Source: Clostridium rectalis (GTDB lineage: Bacteria; Bacillota; Clostridia; Clostridiales; Clostridiaceae). Taken from it: 64,000 nucleotides of DNA. Below are positions 9,127 to 17,626 of the stretch, one piece after another. The notes below the pieces were generated by a model that was not told where the DNA came from, made no database searches, and saw only the letters and a list, made by a program, of their open reading frames with translations. The translations under genes were made by a program, and so were the position numbers. The stretch spans positions 124,001 to 188,000 of the forward strand of contig NZ_UYZZ01000001.1 of the NCBI RefSeq assembly GCF_900626095.1, in the 5' to 3' direction. How positions within the stretch are numbered: the first letter of the stretch is position 1; every line of letters begins with the position of its first letter.

Positions 9127-9642
9127 TTGAAAACTTTAGTTATATATTCTTCCGTAACAGGAAATACTGAAAAAATAGTAAAAGCAGCTTATGATGAAAT
9201 CCCTTTTCCCAAAAAAATTTGTAAGTCATTAAATAAACTTAGTTTAAAAAATTATGAGCTTATAATAATTGGATATTGGGTGGATAAAGGGATATGTGAT
9301 AGTAGAAACGTAGAAATAATAAAAAATATCCATAATAAAAAAGTTATCTTTATGGGGACTTTAGGTGCTAAGGATAATGGTAACTATTATGAATCTATAA
9401 AAAAAAGAGTGGAAAGTTTTTTACCAGAAGATAATAAATTAATAGACCATTTTTTATGTCAAGGTAGGATAAATGAAAAACTAATAGAAAGATATAAGAC
9501 AATTTTTGAAAGTAACCCTGGTGATGAAAATATAAAAAGGCAACTTGAAAATGCTAAAATAGCAAGTACTCATCCAGATAATACGGATTTAAATAATGTA
9601 AAAGAATTTATAAAAAATATTTTTAAGAAAATTGAATTTTAG
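9127..9642 (+). CDS. Flavodoxin-like protein
   Basis: 171 residues starting at TTG 9127 with GGGAGG eight bases upstream; the longer in-frame ATG at 9088 lies inside the previous gene and lacks a ribosome site. The N-terminus KTLVIYSSVTGNTEKIVKAA is the FMN phosphate-binding loop of flavodoxins, followed by LIIIGYWVDKGICD and VIFMGTLGAKDNGNYY typical of the flavodoxin fold. The C-terminal third is charged and resembles BilS/flavodoxin-family proteins of clostridia. It lies 16 bases after the OYE-like gene, so the two are probably co-transcribed, and it may shuttle electrons to that enzyme. Confidence 0.8.
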   Translation: MKTLVIYSSVTGNTEKIVKAAYDEIPFPKKICKSLNKLSLKNYELIIIGYWVDKGICDSRNVEIIKNIHNKKVIFMGTLGAKDNGNYYESIKKRVESFLPEDNKLIDHFLCQGRINEKLIERYKTIFESNPGDENIKRQLENAKIASTHPDNTDLNNVKEFIKNIFKKIEF

Positions 9643-9698
9643 TAGTTTTAAAAAGTAAAAAATAAATTACTTTATTTTTACAGGTTAAAAAATTTTAA

Positions 9699-9737
9699 AA
9701 CATTGCTATAATAAAGAATGTAGCAGTGTTTTTTATT
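9699..9737 (+). terminator. Terminator of the OYE/flavodoxin pair
   Basis: AACATTGCTA (9699-9708) pairs with TAGCAGTGTT (9721-9730) with one G-T pair and runs into TTTTATT. Confidence 0.8.
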
Positions 9738-9873
9738 AAGTCTTACTTAGGAATGAAAGTTAAGAATTTGTTAATAATTAGTTTAGAAAAACTATAGCTA
9801 CCTGATTTATCATAATAGTAGGGAAAGCTTTCCTAATTTAGTATGAAAATAAAATATAAAGGAGAGAGTATAA

Positions 9874-11106
9874 GTGAAATTAAAAAAGAAAACTGCCATG
9901 GTTACAAGTTTTACTATGGGAATATTAATGTTTGCTACAACTGCTATGGCAGAAGTAACATCTAAAAGCCCTTATGATCAGGCTAAAGATGCGATAAAAT
10001 TTTCTGCAGAAAGTTTTTCAAGCAAGCTTTCAAGTTATACTATAGATGTATCAATGGTAGTTAAAGATAACGGTAAAATTATTGTCTCTGATGGAGCTGT
10101 ACACAAATGTGATGTAACAAAAAAATCCTATGAACATGTTAATACCAAAACTAAAGGAGATAAAAAACTTAAAAACTATTATTATAAAGATAGAAGTGTT
10201 AGGATAGATAATAATTCAAATGAGGATGTATATTATATAACTGAATTTAAAAAACCAGATGAACAGTTCTTTCAAAATCCTTTTAAAGAAAAAGGAGCAG
10301 AGGATATTGAAAAAATAGCAGATGCTCTAGTAGGCAATTTAAAGGACTGTGTTGTATCAACGGATAAAACAGATGGTAGCAAGGAACTATCTGGGTCTGT
10401 TAGTGAAGCACAAATACCTGCTATTGTAAATGCTGTAACTTCTTATATGGTAAAAAGTAATACTCACTCAATTAATTCAAATTCTAGAGAAAATAATTAT
10501 ATACCTTTAATTACAAAGGATGTATATGTTAAAGAAGTTAATGGTAAAATGCAAATAGATAAGAATGGATTAGTTCAAAATCTTTTGGGTACTGGAGTAT
10601 TTTGTGGGAAAGATGATAGTGGAAAAGAACATAAATTAACTTTTGAAGTGCTTTTTAAGTTGTCTAATGTTAATTCCACAGTAGTAAAAAAACCAAATTT
10701 ATCAGGGGAAAAAGTTGAAAGACATGAAGAAAATGCTGTTAATATTTTAGAAAATCCTGAAAAATATATTGGTAAATATAGAAATGATTTAGTAATAATT
10801 AAAGATGGGAAATTTGTAAAAATAGGTGACAGAATTCTTGAAATAACTAATTCAGATGGCAAAAAAGTTTCAGGAACCTATAAAGAAACTTTTATAAAAG
10901 GCTATGAAAATTATAAAGATAGATATTCACATTTTAAATTTAATGGTAAATATGACCAGAGCAAATTCAGTGCAAATATTAAGATAGAAGGTTTAGAAGA
11001 GGAAGGGCATATGAATTTTGGTTATAATAAAAATATATATTTTAGTATACCTAGAGAAAATCGTAATAGAGTAGATGATGATACCTTCTTTAGAGTATTT
11101 GAATAG
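9874..11106 (+). CDS. Secreted protein of unknown function
   Basis: 410 residues starting at GTG 9874 behind AAAGGAGAG. The N-terminus is a clear Sec signal peptide (MKLKKKTAMVT..., hydrophobic core, cleavage likely after AMA-E). The mature part is soluble, charged and mostly beta-prone. No family was recognised. A repeated style of DG/DNG turns (KDNGKIIVSDGA, KIGDRILEITNSDG) suggests an extracellular beta domain. The imperfect palindrome GGAAAGCTTTCC at 9822-9833 lies just upstream. It precedes an ABC exporter and a two-component system on the same strand, but a 16-bp hairpin at 11123-11162 separates them, so co-transcription is uncertain. Confidence 0.7.
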   Translation: MKLKKKTAMVTSFTMGILMFATTAMAEVTSKSPYDQAKDAIKFSAESFSSKLSSYTIDVSMVVKDNGKIIVSDGAVHKCDVTKKSYEHVNTKTKGDKKLKNYYYKDRSVRIDNNSNEDVYYITEFKKPDEQFFQNPFKEKGAEDIEKIADALVGNLKDCVVSTDKTDGSKELSGSVSEAQIPAIVNAVTSYMVKSNTHSINSNSRENNYIPLITKDVYVKEVNGKMQIDKNGLVQNLLGTGVFCGKDDSGKEHKLTFEVLFKLSNVNSTVVKKPNLSGEKVERHEENAVNILENPEKYIGKYRNDLVIIKDGKFVKIGDRILEITNSDGKKVSGTYKETFIKGYENYKDRYSHFKFNGKYDQSKFSANIKIEGLEEEGHMNFGYNKNIYFSIPRENRNRVDDDTFFRVFE

Positions 11107-11122
11107 TAGTATATAAAGCCAA

Positions 11123-11162
11123 GTAAGCTTCAGCTAAAATATAAGATTTAGCTGAAGCTTAC
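11123..11162. repeat. Perfect 16-bp inverted repeat with no T run
   Basis: GTAAGCTTCAGCTAAA (11123-11138) and TTTAGCTGAAGCTTAC (11147-11162) are exact reverse complements around an 8-base loop. Neither side has the T tract of a standard terminator. It sits between the secreted-protein gene and the ABC exporter genes, so it could be an mRNA-stability or processing hairpin or a protein-binding site. Confidence 0.85.
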
Positions 11163-11201
11163 AATGTATATATTTACATAGAAATTATAGGGGGAATTAT
11201 T

Positions 11202-11927
11202 TTGGAAAAGGTTATAGATATAAGTAACTTAAATAAGGTATATAAAAATGGAAGAGGGATAGTTGATATTAATTTAGATATATATTGTGGAGAAATATTT
11301 GGGTTTTTAGGCCCAAATGGCGCAGGGAAAACAACAACTATGAAAATTATGACAGGGCTTATTAAGCCGGATAGTGGGGATGTTAAAATATTAGGATATA
11401 GTATATTGGAAGACTTTGAAAAAGCTATGGCAAATGTAGGGTGCATTATTGAAACCGCTGAATCTTATCAGTATTTAACTGCCTATGAAAATTTAAAACA
11501 GTTTTCTAGATACTATAATGAAGTAGATGATAAGAGAATAGATGAAGTACTAGAACTTACGGATATTAAAAGATTTAAAAATGAAAAAACAAAGAAATTC
11601 TCTCTTGGTATGAAACAGAGACTTGGGATTGCAGCGGCAATTTTATCAAGGCCTAAAGTAGTTATTTTGGACGAGCCATTTAATGGTTTAGATGTAGAGG
11701 GAATGATTCAAATGAGAAATATTATAAAAAATCTTGCAAGAGAAGAAAATACCACTTTTTTCATTTCAAGTCATCTTATACATGATGTTGAACTTACATG
11801 CAATAAGATTGGAGTACTTTATGGAGGTAAAATGCTGAATGTTGATAGTACTAAAAATATATTAAAAAATTATGCTTCATTAGAAAACTACTTTGTAAGT
11901 GAGGTGGAAAGAAATGCTAGAGTTTAA
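11202..11927 (+). CDS. ABC exporter ATP-binding protein, bacitracin (BcrA) type
   Basis: 241 residues starting at TTG 11202 with GGGGG upstream. Walker A GPNGAGKTT, signature FSLGMKQRLG, Walker B VVILDEPFNGLD and the switch His in SSHLIHD are all present. The short DrrA/BcrA-like form, followed by an ABC-2 permease and a two-component system, is typical of peptide-antibiotic detoxification or sensing modules; the substrate is not known. The last codons overlap the beginning of the permease gene. Confidence 0.9.
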   Translation: MEKVIDISNLNKVYKNGRGIVDINLDIYCGEIFGFLGPNGAGKTTTMKIMTGLIKPDSGDVKILGYSILEDFEKAMANVGCIIETAESYQYLTAYENLKQFSRYYNEVDDKRIDEVLELTDIKRFKNEKTKKFSLGMKQRLGIAAAILSRPKVVILDEPFNGLDVEGMIQMRNIIKNLAREENTTFFISSHLIHDVELTCNKIGVLYGGKMLNVDSTKNILKNYASLENYFVSEVERNARV

Positions 11928-12666
11928 AGCAGCTATTTATAATGAAATTGAAAAGTTGTATAAAAAGAAGAAAATTTTAGTATCAGCAATTGTATCATTA
12001 ATTTTTATCATAATAGGACAATTTACTATTGTTGGGCTCAGAAGCGGATTTGGTGTTAGAGGAACTTCTAATATGGAATTTCCTATACTAGTGCTTTCAG
12101 TGGTAGTGAATAGTATTTTACCTTTATTTACAGCCTTAGTTACTATAGATAGTTTTTCTGGAGAGTTTTCTCAAAATACAATGAAGATTGTAATTACACG
12201 ACCTATTTCAAGGCTAAAATTATTTTCTGCTAAAATATTAGCTATAATGTTATTTGTTGCAACTAATCTTGTTTTTGTAATGATTTTTTCTACTATTACT
12301 GGGGTTATTTTTAATTCTAACTCTTTTACATTAAAAGGAATAACAAAAATTCTATTATCTTATACAGTTAGTATAGTACCTATGATAATTTTAGTACTTA
12401 TTATTATAATTTTTACTAATATTTTTAAAAGTGGAGTTGGAGTTTTTTTCTTATCTGTACTTATAGTTATTATTTTTAAAGCAATGGAATTTGTTTTTTC
12501 AAGATATTCTGGAATATTTTTTACATCTTTATTTAGTTGGTATAATTTATGGATAATGAGTAATTTCCCTGCTTTGAAGATTTTTCGTCAATTTATGATG
12601 ATATGTAGTTACGGACTAATATTTTTTACATTTGGCTATTATTTATTTGATAAAAAAGAATTTTAA
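11914..12666 (+). CDS. ABC-2 type permease partner
   Basis: 250 residues with start ATG 11914, placed eight bases after GAGGTGG. A GTG further upstream (11899) is in frame but lies before the ribosome site. Six hydrophobic segments and the motif SFSGEFSQNTMKIVITRPISR between TM2 and TM3 mark the ABC-2/BcrB permease family. It pairs with the preceding ATPase, with the start 14 bases inside that gene. Nine bases then lead to the kinase gene, so exporter and sensor are probably one transcript. Confidence 0.87.
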   Translation: MLEFKAAIYNEIEKLYKKKKILVSAIVSLIFIIIGQFTIVGLRSGFGVRGTSNMEFPILVLSVVVNSILPLFTALVTIDSFSGEFSQNTMKIVITRPISRLKLFSAKILAIMLFVATNLVFVMIFSTITGVIFNSNSFTLKGITKILLSYTVSIVPMIILVLIIIIFTNIFKSGVGVFFLSVLIVIIFKAMEFVFSRYSGIFFTSLFSWYNLWIMSNFPALKIFRQFMMICSYGLIFFTFGYYLFDKKEF

Positions 12667-12675
12667 GGTGAGAAT

Positions 12676-14130
12676 ATGAATATAAAAAAACGTCTGTTAA
12701 TATCTAATACTATGATTGTTATTGTACCAATAATTGCAACGGTTATAATTATGAGCACTTTTTTATTTCTTTCTCTAAAAATTACTGGTAATAATTTAGA
12801 ATATGATGGGATTAAAGAACGTGTGTTTATTCAATCACAATTAATAAGTATTAAAAATGATTTGTTAAAGGAATATCCCAAAAATATAGATAGTATTGAT
12901 TTTCAGGAAAATTTATATGAAAGTCTCTCACAAATCAATGGTGAATTTATTATTATAAAATCAAATAAAATTATAAAAAAACCCGATAATATTAACAAAA
13001 TAGATATAGAAAAATGCTTTGATGTATCAAGAGAAAATACTTTAAATAAAAGTATTAATATCGATAATAATTCTTATATAATTGAAACTATAGATTTAAA
13101 TTTCAAAGAAAATACTAATGGAGCAATAATTTTGTTGGCTCCAATTAAAAAAGATGTAAACTTTTTTAATAAATTTATTTTTATAACTGTTTTGGTGTTT
13201 GTAGTAGCCTTTATAATTACTAATATAAGCATGTCTTACATGTTTTCAAAAACTATATTAAAGCCTATTAAATCTTTAAAAAAAGCTACTACTGAAATTA
13301 GTAATGGAAATTTAGATTGTAGTATACCAGAAGAAGGAGATTGCGAGATAAGACAGCTTTGCGTTGGATTTGAAGCTATGAGGGTACAACTTAAGGATTC
13401 TATAATTACAAAAATGAGGTATGATGATAATCGTAAGGGACTTATTTCTAGTATCTCTCATGATTTAAAAACTCCAATAACTTCTATAAAAGGTTATGTA
13501 GAAGGAATCTTAGACGGAGTAGCCAATACTGCTGAAAAAAAAGAAAATTATTTAAAAACTATTTATTCTAAAGCTGAACATGTTGACCATATGATTGATG
13601 ACTTGCTTTTATATTCCAAGCTGGATTTAAATCAAATTCCATTTAATTTCGAAAAAGTTGATGTTGTTGAATATTTTAATTATTGTATATATGAAAGTGA
13701 ACCAGAGCTTAGAAAAAGTAATATAGATATATATTTAAAAAATGAACTAAAAACTTCTAAATTTGTTATGATGGATAGAGAAAGAATGAGAAGGGTTATA
13801 TTAAATATTATAGGTAATTCTAAGAAATACATGAATAAAAATAAGGGAAAGATTATTATAAACTTAAGAGAAACTAGCTTAAGTATTATTATAGAAATAA
13901 GAGATAATGGTGCTGGGATACATAAAGATGATGTAAATAAAATATTTAATAGATTTTATAGAACTGATGCGGCAAGAAGTGGAGCAAAAGGAAGTGGATT
14001 AGGACTTGCTATTGCTAAGCAGATTGTGGAAGGACATAATGGTAGGATATGGGCTATAAGTCACGAAGAAGAGGGAATAAGCATTATGATATCTCTTGGA
14101 AAGATAAATGATAAAGTAGAAGGAAACTAA
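12676..14130 (+). CDS. Sensor histidine kinase
   Basis: 484 residues with GGTGAGAAT ahead of ATG 12676. TM1 lies near residues 12-34 and TM2 near 165-188, enclosing an extracellular domain of about 130 residues. A HAMP linker follows (KPIKSLKKATTEISNGNLDC), then the H box SSISHDLKTPITSIKGY with phospho-acceptor His near residue 262. The ATPase boxes are N (MRRVILNIIGNSKKYM), G1 (IEIRDNGAGI) and G2 (SGLGLAIAKQIVEGH). It is complete. With the next gene it forms a two-component system that may regulate the adjacent exporter. Confidence 0.93.
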   Translation: MNIKKRLLISNTMIVIVPIIATVIIMSTFLFLSLKITGNNLEYDGIKERVFIQSQLISIKNDLLKEYPKNIDSIDFQENLYESLSQINGEFIIIKSNKIIKKPDNINKIDIEKCFDVSRENTLNKSINIDNNSYIIETIDLNFKENTNGAIILLAPIKKDVNFFNKFIFITVLVFVVAFIITNISMSYMFSKTILKPIKSLKKATTEISNGNLDCSIPEEGDCEIRQLCVGFEAMRVQLKDSIITKMRYDDNRKGLISSISHDLKTPITSIKGYVEGILDGVANTAEKKENYLKTIYSKAEHVDHMIDDLLLYSKLDLNQIPFNFEKVDVVEYFNYCIYESEPELRKSNIDIYLKNELKTSKFVMMDRERMRRVILNIIGNSKKYMNKNKGKIIINLRETSLSIIIEIRDNGAGIHKDDVNKIFNRFYRTDAARSGAKGSGLGLAIAKQIVEGHNGRIWAISHEEEGISIMISLGKINDKVEGN

Positions 14131-14216
14131 GACTTCAAATAAATTATAAATGTGCAATACTATTAGAATTTTTAATTTAAAAGGAAATAGCAAAAGTTAA
14201 GGGGGAATTTTATATA

Positions 14217-14912
14217 ATGAAAAAAATATTAATAGTTGAGGATGATTTAAGTATTGCAGAACTTCAAAAAGATTATTTGGAGATTTCTGGATTTGAAGTA
14301 AAGATTTGTACAGATGGTGTTTCAGGATTAAATGAAATAAAAGAAAATAAATACGATTTAATAATTCTTGATGTTATGCTACCTAAAATTGATGGTTTTG
14401 ATATACTAAGGATTATTCATGATAATAAAGATATTCCTGTTTTAATGGTTTCTGCTAAAAAAGAAGAAATTGATAAAATAAAAGGATTAAGTTTAGGTGC
14501 CGACGATTATATTACGAAACCTTTTAGTCCTGGGGAATTAGTCGCTAGAGTTAAATCTCATATTCAAAACTATGAAAGATTAAAAAATAAATTTAGTAAT
14601 GAGATAAGTAGTAATATAATTTCCATAAGAGGACTTGAAATACATAAAGATTCTAGACAAGTTTTTATTAATGGTGAGGAAATTAATATGGCACAAAAAG
14701 AATTTGAGTTGTTATTGCATATGGCTAAGTATCCCAATAGGGTTTTTGGAAAAGACGAGTTGTTTGAAAGCATTTGGGGATTGGATTCTCTTGGAGACAG
14801 TGCTACAGTTACAGTTCATATAAGAAGAATAAGAGAGAAAATTGAATTTAATCCATCCCAACCACAGTATATTGAAACGGTATGGGGAGTTGGTTATAGA
14901 GTAAGAGTTTAG
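14217..14912 (+). CDS. OmpR-family response regulator
   Basis: 231 residues. The receiver domain has the acidic pair ED (9-10), phospho-acceptor Asp52 in LIILDVMLP, and Lys in DYITKPFSP. The C-terminal winged helix has EFELLLHMAKYPNRVFGKDEL and VTVHIRRIREKIE. RBS AAGGGGGA is present. It is the partner of the upstream kinase 86 bases away, in the unusual kinase-before-regulator order, and is closed by a terminator. Confidence 0.94.
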   Translation: MKKILIVEDDLSIAELQKDYLEISGFEVKICTDGVSGLNEIKENKYDLIILDVMLPKIDGFDILRIIHDNKDIPVLMVSAKKEEIDKIKGLSLGADDYITKPFSPGELVARVKSHIQNYERLKNKFSNEISSNIISIRGLEIHKDSRQVFINGEEINMAQKEFELLLHMAKYPNRVFGKDELFESIWGLDSLGDSATVTVHIRRIREKIEFNPSQPQYIETVWGVGYRVRV

Positions 14913-14917
14913 AAAAT

Positions 14918-14949
14918 GTCCTAGCTTATAAACTAGGATATTTTTTATA
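14918..14949 (+). terminator. Terminator of the two-component operon
   Basis: TCCTAG (14919-14924) and CTAGGA (14933-14938) form the core of a short hairpin followed by TATTTTTTAT. Confidence 0.75.
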
Positions 14950-15104
14950 CAGAAATTAATATTATTATATAATAATTTAGGCCAAAATTTATAAAACATA
15001 TAGGAAGAGGATGGTGAGTATAAAAAGGGTCTTAGTAGATTGAATAAACATAAAAATATTATACTAATAACAATTTTAATTTTATTTATAATAAGAATTC
15101 TTTT

Positions 15105-15145
15105 AGAGTGTATTAGGGTATTAAGTTGAAACTCTAATACACTCT
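15105..15145. repeat. Perfect 12-bp inverted repeat between convergent genes
   Basis: AGAGTGTATTAG (15105-15116) and CTAATACACTCT (15134-15145) are exact complements with a 17-base loop. It lies between the convergent response-regulator and repeat-protein genes and may act as a weak bidirectional terminator, though T runs are poor. Confidence 0.7.
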
Positions 15146-15177
15146 TCATTATTAAATATACCTTTATATAATTATTT

Positions 15178-15960
15178 TTAGTGTGGTAAAATATAACCTT
15201 CATTTCTAATGAATTTATATCCAGCTGTCAGGGCATCTTTTTCCCCTTGGGCAGTGGCTGTAGTAAAATTATCGTTTCGATTACTACTCCAAAACAGTTT
15301 CAAAGGGACAGTCCCTGGTATATGATTAGGAAAAATATATCCCTCAACTCTAACGAATTTATATCCAGCTGCCAGAGCATCTTTTTCCCCTTGGGAGGTT
15401 GCAGTAGTAAAATTATCACCACGAGTACTACTCCAATATAATTTTAAAGGTACCGTACCAGGTGCCTCATATGGGAATATATAGCCTTCAACTCTTATAG
15501 GTTGATATTTGGCTGCCAGAGCATCATTTTTCCCCTGAGAAGTTGCAGTAGTAAAATTATCACCACGTTGGCTACTCCAAAACAGTATTAAAGGTGAAAA
15601 TAAAATTTTTACAGCTAGAATTTCATTTGAAGAAATATTAACAGGTAATAATAATGATTCCACAGTTATAGTAAAGGATTCAGGTTTACCGGTTATTTTT
15701 TTTATATTATACCAATTACTTGGAGGAGGTAAGCCTTCCCCAGGAGGTTGAATAGTATCAGAGGATGGAAGGGGTTTAAGACAAACAAAACATTTACAAT
15801 TGTTTTTGTAACAGTAATTAAGAAAATAATATTTAGTAGGATTAGGTTGTTCAGAAACACCATCACATTCGTTCCGTATATTTCTAGTTGGATTATATGG
15901 ATACATTAATTCATTAGATGTAAAATAGGGATTTGTGAAAAATGGCATAAAAAAAAACAT
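15178..15960 (-). CDS. Repeat protein with three tandem 48-residue units, DUF5648-like
   Basis: 260 residues; AAGGAGA lies ahead of ATG 15960. There is no signal peptide. The N-terminal 120 residues are Pro/Asn/Cys-rich (C-x3-C-x2-C region near 50-60). Three near-identical units follow (residues 123-170, 171-218 and 219-260), each reading about PLxLFWSSxRxDNFTTAT, then QGEKDALAAGYKF and a VEGYIFP end. The pattern resembles the DUF5648 repeat (a sugar-hydrolase-associated beta repeat with an HFYTT...A...GY...EG layout), from memory. The function is unknown. A soluble surface or spore-associated role is only a guess. Confidence 0.7.
   Translation of the reverse strand: MFFFMPFFTNPYFTSNELMYPYNPTRNIRNECDGVSEQPNPTKYYFLNYCYKNNCKCFVCLKPLPSSDTIQPPGEGLPPPSNWYNIKKITGKPESFTITVESLLLPVNISSNEILAVKILFSPLILFWSSQRGDNFTTATSQGKNDALAAKYQPIRVEGYIFPYEAPGTVPLKLYWSSTRGDNFTTATSQGEKDALAAGYKFVRVEGYIFPNHIPGTVPLKLFWSSNRNDNFTTATAQGEKDALTAGYKFIRNEGYILPH
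15181..15594 (-). repeat. Three tandem 144-bp coding repeats
   Basis: The units span 15451-15594, 15307-15450 and 15181-15306 (the last is short by two residues plus PGTV). They code the repeated FTTAT...EGYIFP units of the gene described above. DNA identity is high, especially between units two and three, so copy number could change by recombination. Confidence 0.85.
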
Positions 15961-16049
15961 TATAGAATCTCCTTATTTTAATACACTTTATTATATGTAT
16001 AAATTAACATTAAGGATACAAATATAATTTAAAATAATTAATTATTCAA

Positions 16050-16078
16050 TTTACAAAATATTCTGTTAGCATTATAAT
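16050..16078 (+). promoter_or_regulatory. Promoter of the first GlpA-like operon
   Basis: TTTACA (16050-16055), a 17-base spacer and TATAAT (16073-16078). Transcription should begin near 16085. Confidence 0.75.
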
Positions 16079-16092
16079 AATATTAAGTTAAT

Positions 16093-16105
16093 TTAGTATA
16101 CTTAA
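16093..16105 (+). promoter_or_regulatory. Possible operator (TTAGTATACTTAA)
   Basis: A near-palindrome centred on AGTATACT lies just downstream of the predicted transcription start. GntR/FCD regulators bind short T-x-GT-x3-AC-x-A style palindromes, and a gene for such a regulator ends the locus. The link is inference. Confidence 0.35.
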
Positions 16106-16168
16106 TATGTTTAATGCATAAATTTAAATTGTATTGTGTTTTAAAAATAAAAGTAAAGGGGGATGAAT

Positions 16169-17626
16169 ATGAAGGATAAAAAAAATGATGTAATTATTAT
16201 TGGGGCAGGAGTCGTTGGAAATGCAATTGCAAGAGAGTTATCTAGATATAATATTAAGGTTTCAGTATTAGAGAAAGAATTAGATGTGGTTTGTGAAACT
16301 AGTGGTAGAAATAGTGGAGTACTTCATGCAGGGTTTAACAATAAACCTGGAACACTTATGGCAAAATTTTGTGTAGAGGGGAATATAGGATTTGATAAAA
16401 TAGCAAAAGAACTTGATATACCTTTTAAAAGGGTTGGAAAATTAGTAACAGGTTTTACAAAAGAGGATATTCAAGGTTTAAAAGAATTAAAAGAACGTGG
16501 AGAAAAAAATAATGTCCTAGGATTGGAAATTATATCAAGAGAAGAAATTAAAAAATTGGCTCCAAATGTAGAAGGAAAGGCAGCACTCTATTCTAAAATG
16601 ACAGGAATATTAGATCCATTTATATATACTATTGCTTTAGCAGAGAATGCTTGTGAAAATGGAGTGAAATTTTATTTAGATAGGGAAGTATTAAATATAA
16701 AGAGAATAGATAATTACTATGAAATTACTACAAATAAAGAAACTTTTTATAGCAGATGGGTAATTAATAGTGCAGGATTGAATTCTGATAAAATTGCTAG
16801 GATGGTTGGCATTAAAGATTATACAATACATCCTTGTAGAGGAGAATATTTTATTTTAGATAAAAGAGCAGGATCACTTCTTGAAATCCCAGCCTACCCA
16901 GTTCCAAATAAAAAAGAAGGTGGACTTGGAATACATCTTACACCTTCAATTCATGGAAATATATTTATTGGACCTAGTGCTCAGTATATAGATGAAAATG
17001 ACAATTACTCTTCAACCAACGATATTATGGACATGCTTATAAATGAAGGTAAAAAAATATTACCTGAAATAAAAAAAGAGCATTTCATTAGAAATTTTTC
17101 TGGTATTAGACCCAAATTAGTTGATAAAGAAAAAGGAGGTTATGGAGATTTTGTAATAGAGGAAAGAAATGAAATACCTAATATGATTAATCTAATAGGA
17201 ATTGAATCTCCAGGTTTGACTTCCGCAGTGCCTATAGGAAAATACGTAGTAGAAAAAATTAAAGAAAAGGAAAGTTTAAAAGAAAATAAAGAATTTAATC
17301 CAGTACGAAAGAGTATATTAAAGTTTTCTGAGCAATCAGAAAAAAAACAGGAAGAACTTATAGAGAAAAATCCTAATTATGGAGAAATTGTATGCAGGTG
17401 TGAAACTATTACAAAAGAAGAGATACTGCAGGCTATAAATAATCCATTGGGAATTGATACTGTAACAGGAATTAAATACAGAACAAGGGCTATGATGGGA
17501 AGGTGCCAGGGTGGATATTGTCAAACAAGAATCACTGAACTCATTATGAATGAAAAAAATAAGGATGTTAAGGAAATTATTTACTCTAGAAAATATGGAA
17601 ATATGTTTTCAGGGAGGGTGAGATAA
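16169..17626 (+). CDS. GlpA/LhgO-like FAD dehydrogenase with BFD-like [2Fe-2S] domain (copy 1)
   Basis: 485 residues from ATG 16169; GGGGG lies at the proper distance for this ATG but too close for the one at 16163. The N-terminal dinucleotide fold is DVIIIGAGVVGNAIAREL, and a DAO domain runs to about residue 370. The C-terminus has CRCETITKEE...GRCQGGYC, the four cysteines of a BFD-like [2Fe-2S] domain seen in anaerobic glycerol-3-phosphate dehydrogenase GlpA. It starts a three-gene unit (overlaps of one base each) coding a FAD/Fe-S dehydrogenase complex. The substrate is a hydroxy-acid or glycerol-3-phosphate type compound. The GntR/FCD regulator and AEC permease nearby favour an organic acid. 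Confidence 0.85.
   Translation: MKDKKNDVIIIGAGVVGNAIARELSRYNIKVSVLEKELDVVCETSGRNSGVLHAGFNNKPGTLMAKFCVEGNIGFDKIAKELDIPFKRVGKLVTGFTKEDIQGLKELKERGEKNNVLGLEIISREEIKKLAPNVEGKAALYSKMTGILDPFIYTIALAENACENGVKFYLDREVLNIKRIDNYYEITTNKETFYSRWVINSAGLNSDKIARMVGIKDYTIHPCRGEYFILDKRAGSLLEIPAYPVPNKKEGGLGIHLTPSIHGNIFIGPSAQYIDENDNYSSTNDIMDMLINEGKKILPEIKKEHFIRNFSGIRPKLVDKEKGGYGDFVIEERNEIPNMINLIGIESPGLTSAVPIGKYVVEKIKEKESLKENKEFNPVRKSILKFSEQSEKKQEELIEKNPNYGEIVCRCETITKEEILQAINNPLGIDTVTGIKYRTRAMMGRCQGGYCQTRITELIMNEKNKDVKEIIYSRKYGNMFSGRVR

Noticed and set aside
15034-15126. Short hydrophobic open frame (LNKHKNIILITILILFIIRI...)
   Set aside because: It starts at a TTG with no ribosome site and ends within an inverted repeat; a chance frame in AT-rich DNA is more likely.
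14712-15203. 163-codon minus-strand frame overlapping the response regulator
   Set aside because: It lies opposite a well-conserved regulator gene and its terminator and has no family features.
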